A stretch of 64,000 nucleotides of DNA. It comes from Ambrosia x helenae. Its lineage: Eukaryota; Streptophyta; Magnoliopsida; Asterales; Asteraceae. Below, piece by piece: positions 22,146 to 34,021 of this stretch. The stretch's first letter is position 1; every line of letters starts with the position of its first letter. The position numbers and the translations under genes were made by a program. Below the pieces are notes generated by a model. The model was not told the origin of the DNA, searched no databases, and saw nothing but the letters and a program-made list of their open reading frames with translations. The stretch spans positions 1-64,000 of the forward strand of contig JAUTDX010007450.1 in NCBI GenBank assembly GCA_030844895.1. The letters run 5' to 3'.

Positions 22146-23893
22146 CTCTTAAATATATTTGTTAAAAGCAATTTTGTCTATTAAACACAAATGAGGTGTG
22201 GGCAATATAGGAAAGGAGTGGGTCCATTGCAATTAATAATTGGAAAATATAAGTGTAGGAGCTTGGTGTGGTTCATAATAATGCGACTTTAACCAACCAC
22301 ATGACTCATTTTAATTATAACCATGTCCATATTATTTACCCTCACCATCATGCTTTTTGACCACACTTCATGGATGTATACTAATGAAACAACTTGAGCT
22401 TTTACTATTGTTTTATTACTTGTTTACCCTTTATTTGGATTCATTGTCACTTTCAGAGGGTAAAGCTGCCCATATTGATTTAAGATGAAGAATATTATCT
22501 GTTTTCTTACTAATTCTTTTGAAAAGGAATGCTGAAAAATCATTGAAATAAACCTAGAACTTATAATATAACACTTGAAAGCAAAAACATATACATTGTT
22601 TGGTAACGAGTATAACTGAAATTAATTAAATATAACATAAATACATTAGGGTGATCGGAGTGGAGTCCCCGAGAAGCTCTGGCCCGAGCGGGCAAGCTGG
22701 GAACACCGCCCCATGCTCTTCGGGGACAAGCAAAACGCTCACCGAGCAATAGATACGAACTGCAAGTCCTCCCATGTCAATGACTTAAACTGCACAAATG
22801 ACCGGGCTCTTTAATAAAGCCCATGACCATCTCAACAACCCGGCCCACTTACCTATTTTCACTAACTTAAAGTCTTAAAGGTTAAAAGCATACATTATAA
22901 TTGTTGGTATACTTGTATTTTTTTAATGTAAGTTATACCTTATTAACTTAATTTATTTGTTAACACTCAATTTGATTTTTTTCAATAAATTGTACTCGTT
23001 ATTAAAATAAAGAACTATATACAGAGTCTCGTTGTACTTTAAAAACACGAAATACTTACAAACGTATTTAGTTGAACAGCTTTTTATTTATGGTTGTTTT
23101 AAAGGAAACTATTATTTTATATTTTTAATTTAAATGATAACTTTTTATTAAATTAGATATTTTAAGAAAAAAAATGTATATGGACTTCATAGAACTCCTC
23201 CTGGTCTTGGAAAAAAAATACGATGACTTGTTGTGATTGGTTGTTGGTTAGGGAGTTGAAAAATGGAATCCCCCACCCTTAAGTTGGATGGTGTGGAACC
23301 ACACCCCTAGCCACATCACCTTGTTAATGCCTCAAACACCACCCCGGGGGTCGCTAAACAAGGGTTGTCATGCCTTTCACGGCTCACGAGTGTAAACCAT
23401 TGTTTTTGGTGGGGGCCACCAAAAACAACCAATCACATTAGTTTTAAGTTTTTTTTAATTACTATTAAAACTGCCCCGAGCTAGTTAAAAATCATTGCCT
23501 ACGTAATTTAAAAATCTACAATTGTTACTTTGAACACAATATATTCACATTTTGAGAGGAAAAAAAATGCACAAAAGAAATCAATCCACAACATGATTCA
23601 GCCAAAAGAAGCTTTTTGGTAACAACTTTTCAAACAACATAACATTGAGACAAAGATCTTAAAAAAAGGTAATAGTAAACAGAACAGAAGCCTGTAAAGA
23701 ACACTAGCCACTGGTTATGGGACACACTCAACGTTTGTATGATTTACAACAATATATGATATCACCTTTCAACTAACTTCTACTCTTTTTTAGTGTTGTG
23801 TGATATGGTTTAACCAAATAGAAACTATAACAGCAAGCTATGAGAAATCTTCACCAAAAGATGACTTACACAGTTGTAACTAACTTGAATTGA
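22146..23893. other. Intergenic downstream of the WRKY gene
   Basis: AT-rich. Around 22646-22745 lies a GC-rich 100-bp insert (CCCCGAGAAG ... CTTCGGGGAC inverted pair) that looks like a small MITE. 23250-23440 contains GGTGTGGAACCACACCCC and CACCACCCCGGGGG palindromes, also MITE-like. No gene seen. The last few hundred bases likely include the WRKY 3' UTR. Confidence 0.35.
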
Positions 23894-26800
23894 CTATGTT
23901 ATTTGCTCTTCTTTAAATTGTAAGACTGCGGTTGATTGTGGTTGTGGTTGTTGTTGTTGTCGGTTTGGATATTCTTGTCTTTGGATTAGAGAATGTGCTC
24001 CTATGGGTGGCTGAAGTTGAGTGCTGGTGGTAGCGGCTAGGTTATGGCTGCTGTTTTTAGCAGCTGGCACGTCGTGTGTGTGTTTCCCCTCGTATGTTGT
24101 TATCACGGCTTTGGGGTCACTTGCGGCTCTTTCAACGTGCTTACGGACATTGCAGCCTTGGTGGGTGCACTTGTAGTAACTCCTGTATATAGAATATCAT
24201 TGTATGGTTACTTGTTGGACCATATTATCGGAAACAATTAATTGAGATAAAAGGTTAACCTTGGATGAGGATTTCCTTTAACAACTTTTTGTCCATACTT
24301 GCGCCATCTATAGCCGTCATCAAGAAGATCAACTTCACTTGTTGTTTGAACTATGATCCGAGGTTCTGCCCGATGAGATGCAACTGGGTCTGAACCCCTC
24401 ACCTCTGTGTTCCTACACATTGTATGCCAAATGTACAACTTAATAAAACAACAAGGAATGTCATTACACCTAGAATAGTGTAGCAATTATGTAACTTGCA
24501 CACAGTTTTGTCAATATACACCACTAAGAGGGTGTTTGGGATTACGTGTTGAATCTGATTTTTGGATTATTGTGTTTTCAAAACGCACATAATCAGTTTT
24601 TAGCGTTTGGGATTGCGTTTTGAAAAAGCAGATAATCAGTATTTTAGGCTACCAAAACGCAATAATCTATAAACAGCTCCACCCCTGATTTTCCAAAACG
24701 CATAATCTGTTTTGAATAATCAATCCCAAACACTCGAGTTCATAGATCCCCACAAGTTCACAAAAAAATTACATATTTTCTTAAACCGCGTATGCAAGTC
24801 ATTTTTTTGTAGTGTCGAATTATATATTAGTAAAATAAAAAATACCTCCTTTTTGCTTGAGGTTCATCTTCATGTCTTTCATCCACTCTGCTAACATCAT
24901 CACCAACTTCATCACTATCACTGGATCCCGAATGCTCATATGAATGCATTGACCTCCCGTCTCTCGAATGGCTAAAATTACTTGTTTGCCCCTCAGACCC
25001 TTGTTCATATTGGCTTGAACTGCCATTACCAGTATCTTTTCCACGCTTGGATTGAGGCGGTTGATGGTTGTGCTGGCCTTTGTAAACAATCTCAGTCACC
25101 AAACCCTCTACAGACCGTTCAACTTGCTTTTTCACTGGACAGTTAGGATGAGTGCATTTATAATAACTTCGAGGGTATTCACTACCCTTAACCTGTTTTT
25201 GCCCGTATTTCCTCCAGTTGTAGCCATCATCAGCAGGCTTATCAACAGCTGCAGGAGGTAAATTGGACATGTCATGTGTAGTATTATGGTCTGGGATAGC
25301 AGGTGGAAGTCGTTGGTATGTGATCGCTTTAGAATTAAACGAATGAATTTGTGGTAACTGTGTATGCACTTGTGTTGCCTGTCTTGTGACTTGAGCTAAT
25401 GCTTGCTGGTGAGATATTCCAATTGAGCCCTGTTCACAAAACTAAAACTTAGTTGCTAAAACATATGTGATACTTCATAGTTCATCGACATGTTAACCGT
25501 TTAGACTGTAGCTTGTAAACGCCTCAAAGAAGGATATATAATATAACATCCACACTCCTCTTTGAGGCGTTTACAAAGAACGTCATAGCATTTGTTAATC
25601 TAGAGGTACTACATATTGGAAATTCAGTTTCCACACCCGGTCATTTTGATATATCTCTCGCTTATATCTCTCGATAAATGTTTTTCAAATAAGTTTTAGT
25701 AAACAAAAGGGGACCACAGTAATTACCAAGACTTCCTTTTCAATATCTATGCATTTTGGGACCATAGCAAATAAAAAAAGAAAAACTTCTTTTTCCACAG
25801 TAATTACCAAGATTTCCTTTCTATATAAAGCAAGCACATATGTGTGTGTATATACAAAAACATTCAACCATCATAAACGAATCTCACTACGAATCTATTA
25901 GCATATGGCAGATTCAATACTCATTTCTATGTTAATGTTACCAACATTGTATGATTATAACACAAGTGTGGATGCAAAAAAGCGAACAAGTCAAGAAAAG
26001 AAAGTGTTTTTACATACCACTTATGATCATTCTTAAAGTCTAAAAGGTAAGGCTATTTCTTATTCACTTTTCCTTAACTTATATATACAGATTACAGAAC
26101 ACTTTAAATAGAAAACGGTGAGAATTTCATAAATACTTACCTTATGCTTTAATTATGATACAGAAGTCGAACTACTTAGCCGCCCTCTTTCAAGTTTCTA
26201 GCCCTCATCATATCTATATCTGTCAAGCACTACTACCAGTACATCATGCGGTTCTCACAGTTCTCTACTTAAAATTAAAGATCTATTAAACATGCCCCAA
26301 TATATATACAAAGGCACCTTCAAAGCTTCAACACATAACTAGATCATAAGTCGAAAACCGTGAGCACCACACTAAGCACGTGTACGCATTGCTGATCAAA
26401 TGCATTAGACGATACAAACATAGACACTTACACGGTTACATAACCGCCTCATGTATCACATTTAAAACAATCAAAATATATACACAATCATCATAACTAT
26501 ACACTCAAATAGTCAAATTCATTCTCTAAACATATATCTATGCATACATATCATAAAATTAATACCTCCCTAGTCCCATCCAAACCACACACAACTTTTA
26601 TATTTACAAACAAAACTTAATAATAATAATAATAATAATAATCAAACTTTTTATATAACCTGAGTTTGCTGAAAAAACCCTGGCGAATCAAGCAAGCTCG
26701 CCGGACTCATACCAACCGGAATAGTAAACACCGACGGTTGACTAACGACCAAACTCTCCGGCCGTCCATTATTATTATTATTCCCAAAGCCAAAGTCAAC

Positions 26801-27077
26801 GCTTCCATTATAACCACCATACCACCACATCAGCACCGTCAGAAACAACCGCCGGAGAAGAAATAGCACCGGACAAAAGCTGGGAAAAGGTCCGACAACC
26901 CGAGTCCGGATCATTCTCTGAAAAGAAGTTAGCCACCAACGTCATGGGTCCAGGACTAGCATCTGTTGTTCTGCTTCCACTGAACATGTTTTCGATTGTG
27001 GATCGTGCAGGAAGTGTGACTGAAGGACGTGATGAAGGAACCGATAAGGATGATGATGATGGTTTGTGTTCGTCCAT
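23894..27077 (-). CDS. Group I WRKY transcription factor (WRKY3/4-like), frameshift in exon 1
   Basis: Four exons on the minus strand: 26660-27077, 24846-25429, 24260-24412, 23894-24182, about 480 codons. Exon 1 starts MDEHKPSSSS, with the SPGPMTLV.NFFSE and FSQLLSGA blocks and LLDSPGFF typical of WRKY3/4-like proteins. Exon 2 carries the N-terminal WRKY domain, WRKYGQKQVKG with C-X4-C and HNH. Exon 3 begins the C-terminal domain WRKYGQKVVKG. Its intron splits the Arg codon after NPHP, the conserved position for this domain, and exon 4 completes it (SYYKCTHQGC ... HTH). The protein ends LQFKEEQIT. It binds W-box DNA in the nucleus and usually acts in defence or senescence. Exon 1 is 418 nt, one base more than a whole number of codons: the frame changes near 26815-26840 in a GTGGTGG-rich stretch. 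Either a recent mutation or a base error. Confidence 0.9.
24529..24735. mobile_element. MITE in WRKY intron 2 (copy 1)
   Basis: Left end AGGGTGTTTGGGATTACG, right end CAATCCCAAACACTC. The interior contains several TTTTCAAAACGCA/TGCGTTTTGAAAA pairs, so the whole insert can fold into a long hairpin. Same family as 32425-32631. It is transcribed as part of the WRKY pre-mRNA. Confidence 0.7.
25513..25576. repeat. Perfect 17-bp hairpin in WRKY intron 1
   Basis: TTGTAAACGCCTCAAAG at 25513-25529 is exactly complementary to CTTTGAGGCGTTTACAA at 25560-25576, with a 30-base AT-rich loop. A few more pairs are possible outside. It could be the end of a tiny MITE or an RNA hairpin; nothing shows a function. 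Confidence 0.6.
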
Positions 27078-29583
27078 GTTTTGATAATATTAAGGGTGTG
27101 TGTGTATGGTTAAAGGGAGTTGAAGAGCATTTGAAGGTGGGATTGATAATAATAATAATATTACTAATAAGAATAATAATAATAATATCGCCGGCGGTTA
27201 GAAGCTCCGACGAGGTGTTTTTTTTTTATTTAATTTATTAAAAGGATTGGTTTTGTGTTTGTGTGTTGTGTTTGTGTTCAGAGGATCTGAAAGACTCTGC
27301 AAAAAGTCCACGGAGTAGATACGAAAAGGGGTTTCTGAAAATGTTTCTACTTTTGGGTGTTGTTTTTCTCCCCTTATGTTTTGTGTTTTTCTTTGTTTTG
27401 CTCTCTTGCTTGCTATAAATTGCTAGTTAGACCCTTGATTTTGTGATCTTAGTAGCAAAAGAAACTAAGTTTTGTAATGTTTTGTAGGTTGTTTGAAGTA
27501 GGGAAAGTCTCAAAACATGAAAAATCGTTTACTGAGAATCAATGTGTCTTCATTTCTTTTGCTTTTGATAAACTTGGTTCTCTGGCTTTTGCAGCGGTTT
27601 GATCCTTAACAGAGTGTAGAGAGTCTTGCACAACAATATATCGTTACTAAATAACTAAAGTTTTGTCATTCAAAAGTGGGTGGTGGCGTGGCTTGTTGCC
27701 CGTTTACTTGTCATTCTAGTGTAATTTCTATTTTCTTATTAATGAAAAACACCATATTGAATCTTAATAAGATCATGTAGATCATGTATCGTTTTAACTT
27801 GTTTTAATTTGGTATCAAGTTCGATGCTTATTATAATTATAAAAGATATGACATGTATATGGTGGTAGGTGGTATTCGTGTGCGTGTGCGTGCGTGTGCG
27901 TGTATTTAAGTACTTAGATGGTTTATGTGTGTTAATATTAATATGTTATCCGGGAGATATGAGGTTAAACGTGTATGTGTGATTTGAGTAAGAGAAGACA
28001 AATAGCTTTGAGTGGTGAGTTAGATGGTAATGGTAGGGATTTGAGTGGACATCTAGACTGGGAGATGGTACTATAAATAGTGATGATGGTGTGAAGATGA
28101 AGGTATTAGCTATGCGTTTCAACTATTCTAATAAACATTGACAACAAAATAAGTGAAAGGTTATGAATCAAACCATTATTGTTAGCCATTAAACATTAAA
28201 AAAAATCAATTCTGCCCATGCGTGGCATTTAGATATCACATCAAGTACGAAAGGAAAATCAAACTAAAAATACTGCTCATTTGAATATGAGAATGACGAG
28301 AAAGGTAGCATTAAATTAAAAAGTTAAAGTAAGACATATCTATCTTGCTTGCTACTTTGTATCACTTAAAGTTATGCCACGAGGCTTTTATGTACGACAA
28401 CTATCGCTCTGACTTTAATTAGTATTGAAATATATTTAGCAATATCCATATATAGTCATAAAACCAATAATATGATTTTTTTTTGCCTTTTTTCGGTCCC
28501 AATCATAAAATATTAAAGAAAGAGCACGTACGAAGTTCTAAAGTGTATACATGTAATTCATTTAAGTAGATGAAATGATAGTCTTACCACCGTAGGTAAA
28601 TATTTTGAGCATGTGTTACGTTACTTTAAGTTCACATATTATGTTAACAAAGTGTTTATCAATCTATAAGATATTTGTGGGCATTAATCGTCATTATTGA
28701 TGTATCTATCGACATGTACATTAAATATTTCATTTAGGTGTTAATCATCTCTTATTATGTACATGGACCCTCTTCATAGATGTCATATATGTTTGGTGGA
28801 GCTTGAAGATGAGGGACGAAGCATTGTGAGGGCCAGGGGTGGCCCTGCCCCCCTCCCTCCATTTTTTTGTGGCGCAGTAGTGGAAATTTACGATTTTCGT
28901 AGGTAAATTTAGTTCACCCCCACCCCTACCCCCTCCCCCCCTAATTTGCGAACCAGGCTTCGCTCCTGAGGAAGTTATATCTCTTTTCGAAAGACCTAAA
29001 TCTTAACTAAATAATAAATAACATCGAGTGTGTATTTATCATAAAACTATACGAAAATTTACCATTTCATATTCCATGAACTCCAAGATTGTGTGGGGGC
29101 ATATATGTAACACATTGCCTACAAATGGTTGACTATGTAAAGCTGAAAACCACAAGGGAGTTATATGGTAAAATAACAAAACATGTTTCACAAATTTCAA
29201 ATATGCCAATTGGCAATAGTTAAATAAAATCTAAGGAAACCAATGTCGTAACGCCCACTCTCTCACGTTATTGTGCCCACGACATGTTCCAATCTACACC
29301 CGTCATCTAATTTGTTATTAATCCAAGTATGTTAATAAATTACTTATTTAAATATCCACAAACCGAACGTAGAATGTTTTCAGAGAAAATAAGTTGCCTT
29401 TCATCGATTTGAATCGCCATTGAGCAAATATGTCGTCCTGTTGTCTTAACGAAGTTGTATAAGCTGATGTTTGACAGGCACGATTAATAACTTGTAATGT
29501 AAGTTTTGATATAAATAAAATGTGTGATGTTGTCGATTAAATTTGTTTTTAACTAATTCAATTCTATACATAAATGATCAATT
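27078..29583. other. WRKY upstream region, then intergenic DNA
   Basis: 27078-27450 is the presumed WRKY 5' UTR and promoter on the minus strand, with AAT microsatellites near 27146-27186. A GT/GC microsatellite (GTGCGTGTGCGTGCGTG-type) lies at 27876-27903. 28833-28967 holds a C-rich stretch bounded by CAGGGGTGGCC and TTCGCTCCTG, possibly a small TIR element. No gene was recognised. Confidence 0.4.
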
Positions 29584-29807
29584 AGACCAAAGGGTGTGGG
29601 GGGCGGCATAGGGGTGGCATGGCTATGCCGGGCCTCTCTACACCATCCCCTTGGGCCGGCATAGAGGGTGGGGCGGCATGAGCGGCATGATTTTGCCGTT
29701 CTTGCCGGGCCTCTTCCCTTGATCACCGAGATTTATAAAAAAAAAAAAAAAAATCCAGGTGGCGGCCCGTCCTCCTTGCCGGAGCGGCCACCACACCTGG
29801 TAGTCTT
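29584..29807. mobile_element. GC-rich MITE (AGACCA..GGTGTGG termini)
   Basis: Left AGACCAAAGGGTGTGG, right CCACACCTGGTAGTCT, inverted and imperfect. The interior repeats GGCATGxxGGCAT and GCCGGGCCTCT motifs and has a 17-A run. Related in style to the element at 45191-45504, which ends CCACACCCACTAGTCTT. Confidence 0.6.
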
Positions 29808-29974
29808 AGGATAAACAAAAATAACTAAATGGGTTGTAAAATTGAAACAAACATATATCATCCATACAAGTCATACTCCTCGTTTTCAACCACACTTGTG
29901 TTGGGAATGAACATTATATATTTTTTTTGTTTTTCACATCTTATTATATTATATATATCATTTGTTTCACTTGA

Positions 29975-30375
29975 AAACACAAGTAGTGTTAGTGGTGGAG
30001 TGGTTTGTAGTCAACTTCTATTGCCTAATGTCTAAAGTTCAATTCTTAGGAGAGGCAATTTATTTATTTTTTCATTTTAACACCTTTACTTAATAATAAA
30101 TACAATTGGTTTCATTTTTAAACATCAATTGTGTTAGTGGTGTAGTGGTTTAAGGTCCATTTTGTTAAATAGAAAGTTGCAAGTTCTATCCTAGCAAGGT
30201 GCATTTTTTTTTCATTTCAAAAGCCATATTTAATGTTAAGTATAATTTCATATTAAAACACAAATGGGTTTGGGGGTGTAGTGGTATGAGATGCATTTTC
30301 TCAATAAGAGGTCTTGGGTTCGAGACCAGGCGGTCATGGTTAATGTTTTTTATTTCAACAGCCTTATTTGATGTT
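29975..30375 (+). repeat. Three tandem tRNA-like (SINE-head) units, period about 140 bp
   Basis: Units start near 29988, 30130 and 30268. Each has an A-box-like GTGTTAGTGGTGGAGTGGTT / GTGTTAGTGGTGTAGTGGTT / GTTTGGGGGTGTAGTGGTAT. About 45 bases later comes a B-box-like AGTTCAATTC / AGTTCTATCC / GGTTCGAGACC, then a T-rich stretch with CATTTTAACACC / CATTTCAAAAGCC / ATTTCAACAGCC and an AT-rich linker ending in ACAC/CAATTGTGTT. Only the third keeps a good B box. A fainter earlier unit may begin near 29885. Confidence 0.65.
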
Positions 30376-30438
30376 CTTAATCAGTTTTGCGCATACAGTA
30401 ACCGAGTAAATAAAAAGTTCAAGATGAATCAGAAATTA

Positions 30439-30475
30439 CCGCGGCGCGCCGCAACGCGCGCGGTACAAATCCTAG
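30439..30475 (+). mobile_element. Helitron-like 3' terminus
   Basis: A GC hairpin (CCGCGGCGCGCCGCAACGCG, continuing CGCGG; 30439-30463) stands 8 bp before CTAG (30472-30475) followed by T. This is the standard Helitron 3' end (hairpin, short spacer, CTRR, insertion before T). The 5' TC end was not located; the tandem tRNA-like units may lie inside the element. Confidence 0.55.
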
Positions 30476-30560
30476 TTCAAATAACAAGCATTTAGGGGCG
30501 TCCAATCACATGTTGTAAAATATAATGGTAGTATAGGTTGTTGATCCCAACACACATATC

Positions 30561-31406
30561 CAGTGGCGGACCCATGATTTTTCGCCACTGGGGTCCCCAT
30601 TTTTTGGTGTTCAAATTTTTTACGACGAAATGTTAGAGTTTTCGGCCCAGTTGCCGTTCGGGCGGGGCGGGCGACAACTAGTAAACATGTCTTGCGCGTT
30701 GAGGCAGTATAACACGAATAAAAATATAAGCCGTGTTCGTGCTGAACAACATCTAAGTCTTTTTTTGTAAACCTTACTAATATATATGTGTAAACTATGC
30801 TTTGTTTGTACCATTTCTAGTGGCTAAGTAGATTGACGTGGACCAATTGAAGTTAACAAAGAAGAAATAGTAACAAACGTGAGTTGATTTTTTAACTAAA
30901 ACAGTGGTGTGAAAATATGAATTAACATGTGTTTTTATTTAAAAAATTATAATAGAACAATAGATTAAGTTTAAATCCCTTAGAGTTTTTTTTAATAAAT
31001 ACATTATTATTTATAAATATTAATAATAATGTAATACTGAATATTAATGAAACAATAAGCATAACATCTAATATAAGTTAAACAGCTAATTAGTAATTAG
31101 CTACACTCTCCTATTTTGGGGATGATAAGTGATAAGTGCTTCCCGATAATACATAGAAATCAAATATTTACTATTTATAACATAACAAAAAAGGATAGAA
31201 GAAAAGAATGGGAGGGGTTTGAACCCGTGTCCTTTGGTTTGTAAGGGAAGAGTTTTGCCACTACAACAAATTTGGGTTTGATACTATGGGTTCACTAAAA
31301 TATTTTTATGGGGTCCTTTAAAAAAAATTCTATATCGTCTCTACTACAATTTTAAAAAAGATTGGTGTCCCGGGACCCCGACCCGCTAAGGGTAGGTCCG
31401 CCCCTG
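30561..31406. mobile_element. hAT-type element with 8-bp target duplication CACATATC
   Basis: The ends CAGTGGCGGACCC and GGTCCGCCCCTG are inverted repeats. The element is flanked on both sides by the identical 8-mer CACATATC (30553-30560 and 31407-31414), the hAT duplication length. 846 bp, no transposase. A minus-strand tRNA-like SINE head (A-box TTGTAGTGGCAAAACTC, B-box GGGTTCAAACCCC) lies at about 31205-31275, and a GGGCGGGGCGGGCG stretch near 30660. Confidence 0.85.
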
Positions 31407-31530
31407 CACATATCCTATTTTATGATGGACGAACACAAAGAAACATGTGTTTCTTCTGTTTTTAAGTAGACATCCGGGTTATTAATGTATTTTCTTTTCT
31501 TCATAATAAAAAAAGTTGGAGTGTTTAAAC

Positions 31531-31745
31531 TAGTGATGAGTAATCGGTGCAATTGGTACATGGCAGGTACCAAATCATACTGTACAAATCGAATTTCGGT
31601 ACCAATTTGGTAACATTTGGTGTTTTTCGGGATCAGTACTTTTGGTTCGGTGTGGTACGGTATTTTATCCACTTTTACCTTCGAATACCGTACCGTATTG
31701 TCTTTGAGCACTTTCGGAACCGATACGTTGCCAAGCTCATCCCCA
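31531..31745. mobile_element. hAT-type MITE with 8-bp target duplication GTTTAAAC
   Basis: The left end TAGTGATGAG and right end CTCATCCCCA form imperfect inverted repeats. The palindromic 8-mer GTTTAAAC is duplicated exactly at 31523-31530 and 31746-31753. 215 bp. GGTACC/GGTACGG-rich interior, non-coding. Confidence 0.85.
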
Positions 31746-31984
31746 GTTTAAACCCTGCATAATGCAGGTTCTGGTGTATTTATAAAATAAATTAGGAATT
31801 ACGGTCAGAAACGATGGTTGTATGTAAAATAATATTTATATTTTATTAAAAAGAGCGATAATACATATTTTACGATAGTCGTTTGCTAAAACTCACATAA
31901 ATTCAAACTACAGGGTCCAAATTTATTAAACCTAACTATGAGGTTAAATGAAGTTATTAATACACTTGTGTAAAGTCAATGATC

Positions 31985-32060
31985 TCCAGCTCAGCTGGTT
32001 TGAGGTAGGGTGAGTTTTCCCTTTCCTATTCTGGGGATAGGTCACAGATTCGATCCATGC
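31985..32060 (+). mobile_element. tRNA-like SINE head
   Basis: CAGCTCAGCTGGTTTGAGG (A-box-like) is followed, after about 35 bases, by CACAGATTCGATCC (B-box-like). The spacing fits a tRNA-derived promoter. It does not fold as a full tRNA. Extent unknown. Confidence 0.4.
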
Positions 32061-32424
32061 AAACCACAAAAAAAATTCCCCGTGACGGTTTGAGTTTAGA
32101 CAAGGAGGACACCGGTGTGTGAGTTGGGATTCGAATTTAAGACCGCTAGATTCGGGTTATACAAGAATTTTCACTTAACTAAGCATTAAAAAAACATGTG
32201 TAAACTAAAGACAAATATTTGGTTGGATAATGGATATCGTAGCCTCGTAGGTATACTTGTCAACTAAGGGATAATTTCATAAGTTGGTTAGAATGAGAGA
32301 AAGTGTATATTATAGACTTTTGGCAAGATTGAAATTACATGGCGGAATATTTGCTTCTTTACTAACTCAATTTATATAATCATCTACTTATTGACTCTTA
32401 AATGGATTTTTTTTATCCAATTAA

Positions 32425-32631
32425 GGGGTGTTTGGGATTGATTATTCAAAACAGATTATGCGTTTTGGAAAAACAGGGGGGGAACTGCTTATAGATTATT
32501 GCGTTTTGGTAGCCTAGAAAACTGATTATCTGCGTTTTCAAAACGCAATCCAAACACTAAAAACTGATTATTTGCGTTTTCAAAACGCAATAATCTAAAA
32601 ATCAGATTCAAAACGCAATCTCAAACACCCT
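32425..32631. mobile_element. MITE (copy 2 of the WRKY-intron family)
   Basis: Left GGGGTGTTTGGGATTGATT, right AATCTCAAACACCCT. The interior repeats GCGTTTTGGAAAA and TTTTCAAAACGCAAT. It is largely the reverse complement of the element at 24529-24735, so the family is inserted in both orientations. Confidence 0.7.
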
Positions 32632-33608
32632 CTTAGTAAAACCGATCCAAATTGTCACGTCTAGGGCTGTTCACGAGTCAAGTCGAACCAAGCGGATCTT
32701 TGTTTGTGCTTGGCTCATTTAAAAATCAAACCGAGCCCGATGAGCGAACATTTTTTAAGTGCACATTTTTTCGAGTGAGCGTCGAGTTTTTCGGACAACC
32801 ATAAATTTGGGATGTTTCCTTTAATGTTCTCGCTGCCTAGTGATGACTGAGGTTCGACCGTCAGAGGATGACACTAAGTCTGAAGTCCGGTTTTCCTAGA
32901 AAGTGGCTCAGGTTGAGGCCGGTGAGGCAATACACATACTACAGAGAATAATTGTTGCATTGTGGCCTAGGTTGATGGCGGGAGACGATTGGTGACGGAC
33001 AACTAATGAGAATAGGAAGTCAAGCATGTCTTTTCACGACTTAGAGTTTTACAATTGAACTTAGTGTTAAGCTATCATTGGGTTGACTAAGCCAGTAACT
33101 ATAAATATAATTGTACATATGCATATATTTAGCCAAACCCAATAGAGTGGTATGTATAAAACTATACATATAATTGTAGTTAATGTGTGTATATATATAT
33201 AATTATATATATATATATATTATATAATAAATTGATAAAAATTATATAGAGCTAAACCGAGCCGAGCGGACCTTTGCTCGTGCTTAGCTCATTTACAAAC
33301 CAAACCGAGCCGATCGACTCTTTACAACTGAGCGAAAAACCGAGCGAACATTTTCCGACCAAATTCCAAACGCAATTTAATAGGAAATGATTTTTTAAAC
33401 ATAAAACGACTTACTTTTGTTTTCATTTCTTTCTAACTCAGGAACATGCTAGTTAATTAAATTTATTCTTTTGACTCCCTATCTGATGGCACCGCCACCT
33501 CATTAGGTGAATGGAAGGATTTCTAGTATGATGAAAACGTGTATAGTTACCATTTGATGTTTATTAATTCAGTTTTAATATTTCCATACTTGTTATGGTT
33601 GTTGTCTA
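32632..33608. repeat. Composite repeat with two GAACC/GAGC-rich blocks
   Basis: Two segments, about 32690-32790 and 33250-33360, share GAGCGGACCTTTG/AGCGGATCTTTG, GTGCTTGGCTCATTTA and AAACCGAGCC motifs in the same orientation. They flank AT-rich DNA with a TA microsatellite (33190-33225). The opening GGGCTGTTCACGAGTC is typical of plant hAT MITEs. No gene. Confidence 0.4.
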
Positions 33609-34013
33609 GATGGTTGTAAAAATCACTCGGCGCTAGTAGGTTGGTGTGGTACTGACTAACAATTAATTGCGATTAATTCGGATTAATTGGATTTGGATTT
33701 TTATATGTAGTTTATACATATACACACAAATTTTTATAGGAAAATATTTTAAGTAGACATGTTTTTAACCCCTCCTCAACCCTTTTTTAAGTATACAGGG
33801 TTAATTGTCAGCATCTAAATGGTTTGGTTGGAAAATGGCCGGAATTTATAGGTTTTGGCTGGAATCGCCGATTTTTGGCCGACCGAATAGTACCGATTAA
33901 GGCCAACTAGGTCCGACTAGTGCTGATTAGGGCCGACTATCGACTAATGGACCGATTAACAAAAAAAATACCCATTGACCGGCCGACTTCTAGTCCCGAT
34001 TTTTACAACATTG
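33609..34013. mobile_element. hAT-type MITE with 8-bp target duplication GTTGTCTA
   Basis: Ends GATGGTTGTAAAAATC and GATTTTTACAACATTG are inverted repeats. GTTGTCTA is duplicated exactly at 33601-33608 and 34014-34021. 405 bp; the interior has GATTAATTCGG and GACCGATTA motifs. Non-coding. Confidence 0.88.
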
Positions 34014-34021
34014 GTTGTCTA

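Noticed and set aside
24044..24241. 65-codon plus-strand frame
   Set aside because: Antisense of WRKY exon 4.
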